Assembly: GCA_029211065.1 (NCBI GenBank)
Contig: JARGFK010000030.1
Span: 1-43,736 of the forward strand
Reading direction: 5' to 3'
Length of the DNA stretch: 43,736 bases
From: Desulfobacterales bacterium
GTDB taxonomy: Bacteria > Desulfobacterota > Desulfobacteria > Desulfobacterales > JARGFK01
Shown here: positions 1 to 7,652 of the stretch, piece after piece
Layout of the letters: the number at the start of each line of letters is the position of its first letter
Numbering within the stretch: position 1 is the first letter of the stretch
Position numbers and translations under genes: made by a program
Notes under the pieces: model-generated
The model's database searches: none
Told to the model about the DNA's origin: nothing
The model's input: the letters and a program-made list of their open reading frames with translations, nothing else

Positions 1-66
1 TGGCAATTCACTGCCGAGGATGCCAGGATAAAACTACGCCGCCTCTATCCGACAATTGATGGTTGA
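1..66 (+). mobile_element. C-terminal end of a transposase, probably IS630 family (partial at window edge)
   Basis: Reading frame 1 is open from the first base to a TGA at 64-66 and gives 21 residues beginning WQFTAEDARIKL and ending LYPTIDG. This resembles the extreme C-terminus of IS630-type DDE transposases, which often end in a W-x-F-T-x-x-D-A-R-I-K-L-x-x-L-Y-P pattern; the family assignment is from memory of that tail only. It abuts an S8 peptidase tail that lacks its beginning, as expected if an insertion sequence interrupted that gene. The rest lies left of the window. Confidence 0.4.
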
Positions 67-73
67 CGAGACA

Positions 74-370
74 CTAGGGCAAAACTGGGTAATCGGCGAA
101 GCAAGAAATGTCGGCTCAATCCATTCTGATATCTGGCAAGGACGGGCGGTCGATCTCGCAGGATCAAATTTGATTGCGGTTTACCCGACTGTAGGATGGT
201 GGCGGGAAAGGAACCATCTGAATCGGTGGAATCGGCGATGCCGCTATGCATTGGTCGTATCTATTTATGCGCCGGAACAAGTGGTCGATATTTATACACC
301 TGTTACAGTGCAAGTTGGTATTCCGGTCGCTATTCCAATACCCATAGTTCTTGGGCAAACTTCCCGATGA
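74..370 (+). pseudogene. 3' remnant of an S8 (subtilisin-like) peptidase gene
   Basis: Frame 2 encodes about 98 residues with no catalytic motif. It matches my recollection of the C-terminal domain of large S8 peptidases that are encoded next to an AAA ATPase: a W-V-I-G-E-x-A-R-N segment, an I-A-V-Y-P-x-x-G-W-W-R-E-R segment, then R-Y-A-L-V-V-S-I and V-D-I-Y-T-P-V. The catalytic Asp, His and Ser region is absent. The reading frame runs back into the putative transposase tail and hits a stop at 29-31, so the 5' part is missing rather than merely outside the window. It ends at TGA 368-370, overlapping the next fragment. Probably non-functional. Family assignment is by pattern memory and needs a profile search. 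Confidence 0.5.
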
Positions 371-792
371 ATCTGGTTGAGCAGATCGGCAGCGGCATCC
401 AGCGCATTTTCGATATATGCCGGGAATATGGCGTGGCCAAACCGAAGTTTGAAATTTCAGAAGATTGGGTAACGGTGGTGTTTCCTCGTTTGCCCGGAAG
501 AGTTATCCGGAAAGTCACCGACCAAGTCACCGACCAAGTTGCCGACCAAGTCACCGACCAAGTCCTGAAGCTGTTGAAAATACTTGAAGGGACTGAGGCT
601 GGCAGCCTCTGGGTCATGGAGCAACTGAAGCTCTCCCATCGACCGACATTCAGAAAGAACTATCTTCATCCAGCGGTTGAATCTGGGCTGATAGAGATGA
701 CCATACCCGACAAACCGCGCAGCAGCAAGCAGCGCTATCGGCTGACGGCGAAGGGAAGGGATTTTCTTGAAAAACAGGGAGGAAACCAGTGA
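367..792 (+). pseudogene. C-terminal part of an AlbA/HATPase-type ATP-binding transcriptional regulator
   Basis: The segment starting MNLVEQIGSGIQRI is the end of the HATPase_c_4-like domain found in regulators that begin with an AlbA_2 (formerly AAA_4) domain. After the VVFPR strand comes a short tandem V-T-D-Q repeat, then a winged-helix region with an S-x-K-Q-R-Y-R-L-T-x-K-G pattern near the C-terminus. These proteins normally have about 400 or more residues; only about 142 remain, and the upstream sequence belongs to an unrelated S8 peptidase, so the gene is 5' truncated by rearrangement. Its TGA overlaps the GTG of hsdR by 4 bases (GTGA). Such regulators are often found inside type I restriction loci, which fits the neighbour. 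An ATG at 367 could still give a short HTH-only protein. Confidence 0.6.
512..564 (+). repeat. 12-bp tandem repeat inside the regulator fragment
   Basis: About 4.4 copies of a 12-base unit (AAGTCACCGACC, third copy with two changes) encode a run of V-T-D-Q units. The period is a multiple of three, so copy-number changes keep the frame. It is probably a linker between the ATP-binding and winged-helix parts. Confidence 0.85.
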
Positions 793-3700
793 GTCCGGCG
801 CTGTACACTGAAGACACCCTTGTGCAACAAACCACCGCTGAGTACCTGGAGCATCAATTAGGCTGGGAGTCTGTTTATGCCTACAACACCGAGACCTTCG
901 GACCGGAGGGAACCCTCGGCCGAGGCGATGACCGGGAGGTAGTGCTCACCCGATATCTCTATTTAAAACTCATGGAATTTAACCCCGGCCTTCCAGACGA
1001 TGCGTACCAGGAAGCCGTCCGTCAAATTACCTCTATCACTGCCGCCCAGACGCTGCTGACGACGAATCGGGAAAAGCACGAGCTGATAAAAGATGGCATC
1101 CAGGTTACCTTTCGCAACGACAAAGGCGAGCGCGTGCGGCAGCGCCTAAAGGTATTCGATTACGCCGATCCGACGAACAACCACTTTCTTTGCGTGCGGG
1201 AATTTTGGGTGCGGGGCGATCTTTACCGGCGGCGTGCGGATATTGTGGGGTTTGTCAATGGTTTGCCGCTGCTGTTCATGGAACTGAAGAATGTTAGCAA
1301 GGACATTCGCGCGGCTTACGAAAAGAATTTTAAAGATTACAAGGACACGGTTCCCCACCTGTTCCATCACAACGCCTTTGTGGTGCTGGCAAACGGCATG
1401 GATGCAAAGCTGGGTTCAGTGACCAGCCGGTTCGAACACTTTCACGAATGGAAGCGTCTGGCCGAAGATCAGCCCGGCGCAGTTGAAATGGAGACGCTGC
1501 TTAAGGGCGTTTGCGACAAGCGAAATTTTATGGACCTGGTGGAAAACCTTATCGTTTTTGATGATTCTTCGAGCGGACCCAAAAAAATTCTGGCGCGCAA
1601 CCACCAGTTCCTGGGTGTAAACCGCGCCATCGAAGCAGTCGTGGATCGTAAGAACCGCCAGGGCAAGTTGGGCGTTTTCTGGCATACCCAAGGGGCAGGC
1701 AAGAGCTACTCCATGGTGTTCTTTACACGGAAAATCCACCGCAAGCTCGGCGGCAACTTCACCTTCCTGATCCTGACCGACCGTGAGGATCTGGATACCC
1801 AGATTTACAAAACTTTTGCCGGATGCGGCGTAGTGGACAATGACCGAGATCCCTGCCGGGCATCCAGCGGGAAACACCTAAACCGCCTGCTGGTCCAGCA
1901 CAAGTCACATATTTTTTCGCTGATTCAAAAGTTCAATCAGGATGCAAACTCGGCTGCGGGCCACACTCTGCGTGATGACGTCATCGTCATCACCGACGAG
2001 GCGCACAGGACCCAGTATGGGACCCTGGCGCTGAACATGCGAAATATACTGCCAAATGCCAGCTACATCGGTTTTACGGGCACGCCGCTCTTCAAGGATG
2101 ACGAGATAACACGGCGGGTGTTCGGAGAGTACATATCGACGTATGACTTTCAACGGGCGGTCGAGGACAAGGCCACCGTGCCGCTTTATTATGACTCGAG
2201 GGGTGAAAAGCTCGGTATAGTCATTGGTGATCTGAATGAGCGGGTCGCTGAGAAGATTGAGGAATTGGAGATTGAAGACATTAATGTGGCGCAGCGGCTG
2301 GAGCAGGAACTCAAGCGTGATTACCACGTCATCACCGCCGGTAAGCGGCTGGACCAGATTGCACGGGATTTTGTGCGGCACTATTCCAATGCTTGGGAGT
2401 TGGGGAAAACGATGCTGTTGTGCATTGACAAGATCACCTGTGTACGCATGTATCGGCTGATTGAGTTTTATTGGCAGGAACGCATCCGGGAGCTGGAGAA
2501 GGAATCAACCTCAGCCGCCGACGAGCAGGAAGAGTCATTCCTCCGTCGGCAGGTCGAATGGATGCGGGAGACACGCATGGCAGTGGTGATCAGCGAGGAA
2601 CAGGGCGAGGTGGAAAAATTCCGCAAATGGGACCTGGAGATCGCCCCGCACCGTCGGTTGGTCAAAGATGGGATCGATCTGCCGGAATCCATGCGGCAGC
2701 AACCTCAGTTTCGAAACATGCAGCGCATGGCGCTGGATGATGCCTTCAAAGAAGAGCAACATCCCTTCCGGATCGCTATCGTATGTGCGATGTGGCTGAC
2801 CGGCTTCGACGTCCCATGCCTGTCGACACTGTATTTAGATAAGCCTCTTAAAGCCCATACACTCATGCAGGCGATTGCCAGGGCAAATAGGGTCAACGAA
2901 GGAAAGAATAACGGACTTATCGTCGACTACTGCGGGATTCTCAAAAATTTGCGAAAAGCCCTTGGGACATTTGCCGGGCAGGGGGCGGGCGGACAAGGGG
3001 GCGAAATAGAACCGGCAAAGCCCGAAGAGGAACTGCTTGCCGACTTGGTTGAGGCCATTTCATTTATCAGAGCGTTCTTAAGGGATCGCGGGGCATCACT
3101 GGATGAAATCATTACAAAGACTGGTTTCGAACGCAATGGGGCAATTCTTTCCGCCAAGGAGGCAGCAAACGAAAATGATGAAACGCGCAAACGTTTTGAA
3201 GTGATGTGCAGGGAGGTATTTAAGAAATTCAAGGCATGTATCAACGTCAAAGAAATCAACGTTCATCGGGCGGAATACGATGCCATCAATGTCGTTTATA
3301 AGAGCTTGCAACAGGATCGTGAGAAGGCCGATATTACCGATATCATTCGCCAATTACACATGGTGGTTGATAAGGCTATTGTGGTGAATCCGGATACTGC
3401 GGCCGAGGGCCAGAAGCCTTTCGATATCAGCAGGATTGATTTTGACAGACTGCGGAGGGAGTTTGAACGCAGCAAGGCTAAGCAGACAACGATCCAGAAC
3501 CTTAAGCAAGCCATCGAACAGAGGCTCAGGCGGTTGCTCGAACAGAACCCGTTGCGTACGGACTTCCAGCGGCATTATGAGGAGATCGTGGCTGAGTACA
3601 ACCGCGAGAAAGATCGGGTCACCATCGAAAAGACTTTTGAGGAACTTTTTCGTTTTTCCAATGGGCTTGATGAAGAAGAGAGACGGGCAATGCGTGAAGG

Positions 3701-4027
3701 GCTTGATGAAGAGTCCCTGGCGATTTTTGATCTTCTGAAGAAGCCGGATCTGACTTCATCAGATATTAGACGCATCAAGGCTGTGGCTGTCGGGCTGCTT
3801 GAGAGGCTAAAAGCCGAGAAACTCAGAGTGGATCACTGGCGAGACAAAGAGTCGACCCGCGATGCTGTCCGGATTGCAATTAGGGATTTTTTGTGAGCGA
3901 TGATACCGGTCTGCCCATTGATTCCTATAAGGAAAAAGAGGTCGATATCAAAGCTGAAGAGGTCTTTGTTCATGTATTTAGAGCTTATCCTACGGTGCCC
4001 TCACCTTTCTATGCAGCGGCAACATGA
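789..4027 (+). CDS. hsdR: Type I restriction enzyme, R subunit (HsdR), with a single-base frame break near the C-terminus
   Basis: HsdR is the ATP-dependent translocase and nuclease subunit of type I restriction-modification enzymes. The main open frame (789-3896, GTG start overlapping the previous stop) gives 1035 residues. Visible motifs are the PD-(D/E)xK-type nuclease (D151, E165-x-K167), Walker A GAGKS at 302-306, DEAH at 403-406, a T-G-T-P motif III, and a Q-A-I-A-R-x-N-R motif VI. After the TGA at 3894-3896 the -1 frame immediately continues with 44 codons to 4027 that read as the usual HsdR tail (S-D-D-T-G-L-P-I-D ... V-F-R-A-Y-P-T-V-P-S-P-F-Y). One base appears lost, or a T TTT TTG slip site at 3887-3893 is used. 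No hsdM or hsdS lies in the window; they may be to the left or lost. Confidence 0.93.
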
Positions 4028-4314
4028 CGATTTTACGAGATAGGAGGGACATTCCTTAATATGTTAATTGCCTGTTTTCAGCTGCCTCCATTTTGTGATA
4101 TTTTTTACGTCTCACAACCGTGCCCAATCCTGTGATAAGAGAGTATTATTAGAAAATTTCCGGCAAGGGACCTCGGGGCAATGTTGAAAACTTGAACAAA
4201 TTAAATTTCTGTTCAGTAAAAAAATAATCATTTAAACCCGGTTAAATAAAGAAAAAAAGATTTAACAGGGTGAACAGGATGAATTCGCTCCTGGCACCCG
4301 CTTCTTTATTCTAT
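4028..4314. other. Intergenic region, no gene seen
   Basis: Mostly AT-rich sequence between convergent hsdR and the cyclophilin gene. A good ribosome-binding-like GGAGG near 4042 precedes only a 24-codon frame, which I do not regard as a gene. No convincing terminator hairpin was found. Confidence 0.5.
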
Positions 4315-5172
4315 TCACTTCCGGTCCCCCAGGCCGTCTTCCCGCCGGTCCTTGCGAATGGAAAGTATGCGGACGGCCTTTTGCGGTTTGCTGTTTTCGT
4401 CAACCGGCATTTCAGCGATTTTATCGGCCACCTCCATCCCCTGAATCACCTTTCCGAACACCGTGTGTTTTCCGGCCAGCCAGGGCGTGTCGACCAGATT
4501 GATAAAGAACTGGGAGCCGTTCGAATTCGCACCTGTGTTGGCCATGGCGATCACCCCCCTCAGGGGCGGAGTCGATTTCAGTTTATCATTGTAACGATAT
4601 CCCAGATTTTCGTAACAGTCTTTTAAGCTCAATTCAGATACTTTCTGCTGTATTTCCTGAATGCGATCCTGGAATTGCTGTTGGGATGTGATCCCCATTT
4701 TACGCGCCAGCGGCATCACTACAATTTGGGAGAAATCCTCCCGGCTCCGGACCAGTAGGGAAGGATGCACCGTCCCGTCGGGTTGAACCGCTTTAATTTT
4801 ATCAAGTCCCAGGGCTGTTGCGTTTATTTCATCGTCAAACGTGTAGCCGGGCCCGCCGGTTCCGTCACCTTGGGGGCATCCCCCCTGAATCATGAAATCC
4901 TTGATGACGCGATGGAAAATCAGGTTGTCGTAGAAATGTTTTTTTACTTTTACCTTGGTTTTTGGATCGGTATACTCCTTGCGGCCTTCCGTCAGCGCGA
5001 TGAAGTTTTTTACCGTCTCCGGCGCTTCCTTGGCAAACAGCTCAAGCAGAATATCGCCGCTGGATGTTTTGATTACGTAAACAGGATTTTTCTGATTCTC
5101 AGCGGCCGTCAATGGTGCAGCTACCGTTACATACAGGCATAGCAACAGGGCGAATAAAATAGTTTTTTTCAT
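4315..5172 (-). CDS. Periplasmic cyclophilin-type peptidyl-prolyl cis-trans isomerase with a long insertion
   Basis: Catalyses proline cis/trans isomerisation, assisting folding of exported proteins. The 285 residues start with a clear Sec signal peptide (about 1-24, hydrophobic core then LTAAE). Cyclophilin motifs are present: F-H-R-V-I at 86-90 with catalytic R88, IQGGCPQGDGTGGPG at 95-109, AMANTGANSNGSQFFI at 209-224, and W-L-A-G-K-H-T-V-F-G. Between the two halves of the active site (about 117-204) there are some 70 more residues than in the minimal bacterial fold, including a charged, Gln-rich helical stretch. The start is supported by AAAGGA a few bases upstream on the minus strand. The small lipoprotein gene lies upstream on the same strand with a gap of about 70 bases. 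Confidence 0.93.
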   Translation of the reverse strand: MKKTILFALLLCLYVTVAAPLTAAENQKNPVYVIKTSSGDILLELFAKEAPETVKNFIALTEGRKEYTDPKTKVKVKKHFYDNLIFHRVIKDFMIQGGCPQGDGTGGPGYTFDDEINATALGLDKIKAVQPDGTVHPSLLVRSREDFSQIVVMPLARKMGITSQQQFQDRIQEIQQKVSELSLKDCYENLGYRYNDKLKSTPPLRGVIAMANTGANSNGSQFFINLVDTPWLAGKHTVFGKVIQGMEVADKIAEMPVDENSKPQKAVRILSIRKDRREDGLGDRK

Positions 5173-5239
5173 CTTTTGTCCTTTTTAAATGAGATCATAA
5201 AAAAATATTTTCGACATTACAGCTCACATCTTGTCAATG

Positions 5240-5461
5240 TCATTGCGGCTCTTTCAATCGATCGCCCTGCTGTTTATTGATGTCGCCGATATTTTTTTTC
5301 ATCTGGTCCATCTGCTCTAAGCTTTTCTGTCCACTGAGTTCCTTGACCGTATCGTCCACCTTTTCACGGGTTTCGGTCCCTTCGCAGCCTGAAAAGGCCA
5401 GGAATGCAAGAAGGACAACGGTCAGACGCCGGTTTTTGAAGGTCTTTTTGATCCATGCCAT
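5240..5461 (-). CDS. Small putative lipoprotein
   Basis: Encodes 73 residues. A basic N-terminus (MAWIKKTFKNRR) is followed by a hydrophobic segment and a lipobox-like F-S-G-C with Cys26 as the likely lipidation site; the mature part is short, hydrophilic and probably helical (K-V-D-D-T-V-K-E-L ... Q-M-K-K-N-I). I chose the second in-frame ATG (5461) because AAGGAAA lies at the right distance before it and covers the region of the upstream ATG at 5482. No family is recognised. It may be co-transcribed with the cyclophilin gene downstream and with the binding-protein gene upstream. Confidence 0.7.
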   Translation of the reverse strand: MAWIKKTFKNRRLTVVLLAFLAFSGCEGTETREKVDDTVKELSGQKSLEQMDQMKKNIGDINKQQGDRLKEPQ

Positions 5462-5505
5462 GGTGTTTTCCTTTTTAATCAAGCAGGTTTCAGGTTTTAC
5501 GCAGG

Positions 5506-6492
5506 CTATATTCTGGACCTTGCCAGGGTGGACGGTACGAAAATTTCATCGATGCCGAGTCTTCGTTCGGCCAAACCCTGACTATAATGATACCTCAGAA
5601 AAGTTTCCAGTGTTTTTCTGTTTGCTTCGATCCCGTAAGGCCAGAAATCCTTTCCCATCAGTTTCTGGGCCTCCCGGACAACACCGTCGATCCAGGGATA
5701 GGTGGCCATCGGCTCGTTTTCCTCCAAAAGCCGCTCAATAGCCAAATCCTTGGCTGCCTCAAAAGCTTTGAACAGGCTTGTCGGCAGCCAGGGGAGCGTA
5801 TCGATTTTTTTCTTGTGCACGGCCAGAAGGTGCATGATGGGGAAGATCCCCGTGCGCTGGAAGTACGCCTGCTCCTTTTCGATAAAGTTTGGAAAAAGGC
5901 GCACGATGTCGGGATGCCCTTCGTTAAAACAGGTCGGTGCCCTGGGGCCGATCAGCGCGTCGATCTCACCGTCCGCCAGCATCCGGGAAAGGGTCTTATC
6001 CGGTCCGATGCGTTTAAGCTCGACCCCTTCAGGGGCTGCGAAAGATACTTTTTCCGTCCGGCTGGTTTCATAGATGCCGCCCGCCCGCCAGCGAATGTCG
6101 GAGGGCTTGATTCCGTATTCGTCCTCCAGAATGCCCCGGATCCACACCGATGCGGTGACCTGATATTCCGGCGATCCCACGAGCTTGCCTTTTAGATCTT
6201 CGGGTTTGCGGATACCGCTGCGTTTGTTGATATAAATGCCGTTGTGCCGGAACCGCCGCCCCGGGAAAACAGGAATCGCCATGTAAGGGCAGCTGTTGCG
6301 GGCGGACAGGGTGAGATAGTTGGAAAAGGAAAGCTCGGAGACGTCAAATTCTTCAAAATGCAGGGCGCGGTGAAACATTTCTTCCGGTTCCAGGTCGATA
6401 AAGGTGGCATTGCACCCTTCGATCTTCACCTTCCCGGTTACAAGCGGCTGAATGCGGTCATAGTTCCAACAGGCGATGGTAATCGATTGCAT
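5506..6492 (-). CDS. 4,5-dihydroxyphthalate decarboxylase-like / NMT1-type substrate-binding protein
   Basis: Encodes 328 residues similar in style to proteins annotated as 4,5-dihydroxyphthalate decarboxylase (Pht5-like), which share the periplasmic-binding-protein fold of NMT1/THI5 proteins. Recognisable parts are the opening strand (S-I-T-I-A-C-W-N-Y-D-R), F-D-V-S-E-L-S-F-S-N-Y, the R-K-P-E-D-L-K-G-K-L-V-G-S-P-E-Y segment typical of this fold, and a late helical region with P-Y-G-I-E-x-N-R-K-T-L-E. There is no signal peptide, so it should be cytoplasmic, and no transporter genes lie beside it. AAGGAT precedes the ATG. Whether it decarboxylates phthalate-type substrates or only binds a ligand cannot be told from the sequence. 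Confidence 0.8.
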   Translation of the reverse strand: MQSITIACWNYDRIQPLVTGKVKIEGCNATFIDLEPEEMFHRALHFEEFDVSELSFSNYLTLSARNSCPYMAIPVFPGRRFRHNGIYINKRSGIRKPEDLKGKLVGSPEYQVTASVWIRGILEDEYGIKPSDIRWRAGGIYETSRTEKVSFAAPEGVELKRIGPDKTLSRMLADGEIDALIGPRAPTCFNEGHPDIVRLFPNFIEKEQAYFQRTGIFPIMHLLAVHKKKIDTLPWLPTSLFKAFEAAKDLAIERLLEENEPMATYPWIDGVVREAQKLMGKDFWPYGIEANRKTLETFLRYHYSQGLAERRLGIDEIFVPSTLARSRI

Positions 6493-6878
6493 GACACGAA
6501 TATCCTTGGCCGTTAAAAAGAGTTCGTGGGGTTAATGTTTGTGAGGATTATAGAAAATCACATGTGTCCATATACTTATACCGGGATGCGGAGTCAATGA
6601 AATTCTCATGAAAGCCGGCTCTATACGACGAGCAATTGACGGTACGCCGTCGCGTTGCAAGGCTTAAATTTCCATGCCTGGGACCGGTTGAGGATAACTT
6701 GGCGCAGACAGGCTAAAAAAAGGTAACTAATTGTAATAAAATAAATTATGATGAGCCAAGCGGTTGTCTTGGCGTAAAAAATAATGAATTTCCCCACATC
6801 CGGGTGGGCAGTACCGGGTTATAGGCGGCGTAATCGGCGACGTAAAAGCTATAAATCTATTTTAGTCCAAAAGCGTTT
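6493..6878. other. Intergenic region with one weak hairpin
   Basis: About 390 bases without a credible gene. A 6-bp stem (GCCAAG/CTTGGC, 6755-6773) lies downstream of the ferredoxin gene in its transcription direction, but without a clean T-run, so it is only a weak terminator candidate. Confidence 0.4.
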
Positions 6879-7070
6879 TCACTCGATAATTTCGATGGCA
6901 TCTGCCCCGCACTCTTTGGCCGCCCGCCTCACGACTTCATGGTATTTTTCAGGAATGGGGTCCAGCTTGACGATGGAAAGAAGCTGGTCTTCGTCATACT
7001 CAAAAACCTCCGGACAGAGTAGATTGCAATTCCGATCTCCCATGCACTGTTCGGTGATGATGGCTTTCAT
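6879..7070 (-). CDS. Small single-cluster ferredoxin
   Basis: A 63-residue electron carrier. The cluster motif is C9-x2-D12-x2-C15-x3-C19-P with a distant Cys54. The Asp at the second ligand position matches the arrangement known from Pyrococcus furiosus ferredoxin, where Asp replaces a Cys ligand and the cluster converts easily between [3Fe-4S] and [4Fe-4S]. After Cys54 the usual Pro is Gly (C-G-A-D-A-I). AAGGAGG is placed well before the ATG. It lies just downstream of the PAS-domain gene on the same strand with about 30 bases between them, so the two may be co-transcribed. No partner oxidoreductase is encoded next to it. Confidence 0.88.
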   Translation of the reverse strand: MKAIITEQCMGDRNCNLLCPEVFEYDEDQLLSIVKLDPIPEKYHEVVRRAAKECGADAIEIIE

Positions 7071-7101
7071 TGAATCCTCCTTAATCTTTTAAAGTTTAGT
7101 A

Positions 7102-7464
7102 TTATTCTTCCGGGTCAACCGTTTTTTTGAGCCGAACGGTCTGAACACACCCGAGGAACTCGCCCGCTTTTATCAAGGGCGTAACGGTCACAGAAATGAC
7201 CTTGCCATAGGGCCGTGCTTCGTAATGGACCGGATCCGTCCGTCCGTTTTTGAAATCCCGCAACATCCGGTCCAGTTTTTCATTTGCGGGCGGCTGATGG
7301 TGTGTGTGGATATCCGTCCCGATATAGTCAGGCTTGCGGTTAAGGATTTTGGTTGAATGCCGGTTATAAAAGAGGAGCGTTCCGTCGGCATCGATAATGC
7401 TCACGGCAAGGTCCACATTGTCCAACGCAAGATAGGCCATCTCAATTAATGGGTTTGGTTTCAT
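7102..7464 (-). CDS. Stand-alone PAS-domain protein
   Basis: The 120 residues form essentially a single PAS domain: V-S-I-I-D-A-D-G-T-L-L-F-Y-N-R at about 21-35, G-T-D-I-H-T-H-H-Q-P-P in the middle, and a last strand V-T-V-T-P-L-I ... L-G-C-V-Q-T-V. It resembles the PAS domain attached to DUF438 proteins. The His-rich segment (H-T-H-H) might hold a ligand, but no cofactor can be assigned from sequence. There is no output domain, so it would act through a partner protein. It precedes the ferredoxin gene in the same direction, which would fit redox or metabolic sensing; that link is inference. Confidence 0.8.
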   Translation of the reverse strand: MKPNPLIEMAYLALDNVDLAVSIIDADGTLLFYNRHSTKILNRKPDYIGTDIHTHHQPPANEKLDRMLRDFKNGRTDPVHYEARPYGKVISVTVTPLIKAGEFLGCVQTVRLKKTVDPEE

Positions 7465-7652
7465 TTTGTCTCCCGTGTCCGGTTTATATTGTGGATAAGA
7501 TAAACTTTTCCGCTGCCCGCCCGGACCGTGCAGGAAGTACGGTTGTATATTATGTCGGCCTCACCTGCCTCCACCCTGGGCGGTGTTGGAAAGATGTCCA
7601 GCAGTCTGCACCGGGACAGGCGCCGGTAGACGCGAAAACCCAATTACTGTTT

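Noticed and set aside
512-564. CRISPR-like array
   Set aside because: The 12-base copies are contiguous without spacers and lie inside a coding frame.
3893-4027. Separate 44-codon gene starting at GTG 3893 after hsdR
   Set aside because: The sequence is the normal tail of HsdR itself, so it is better described as a frame break than as a gene.
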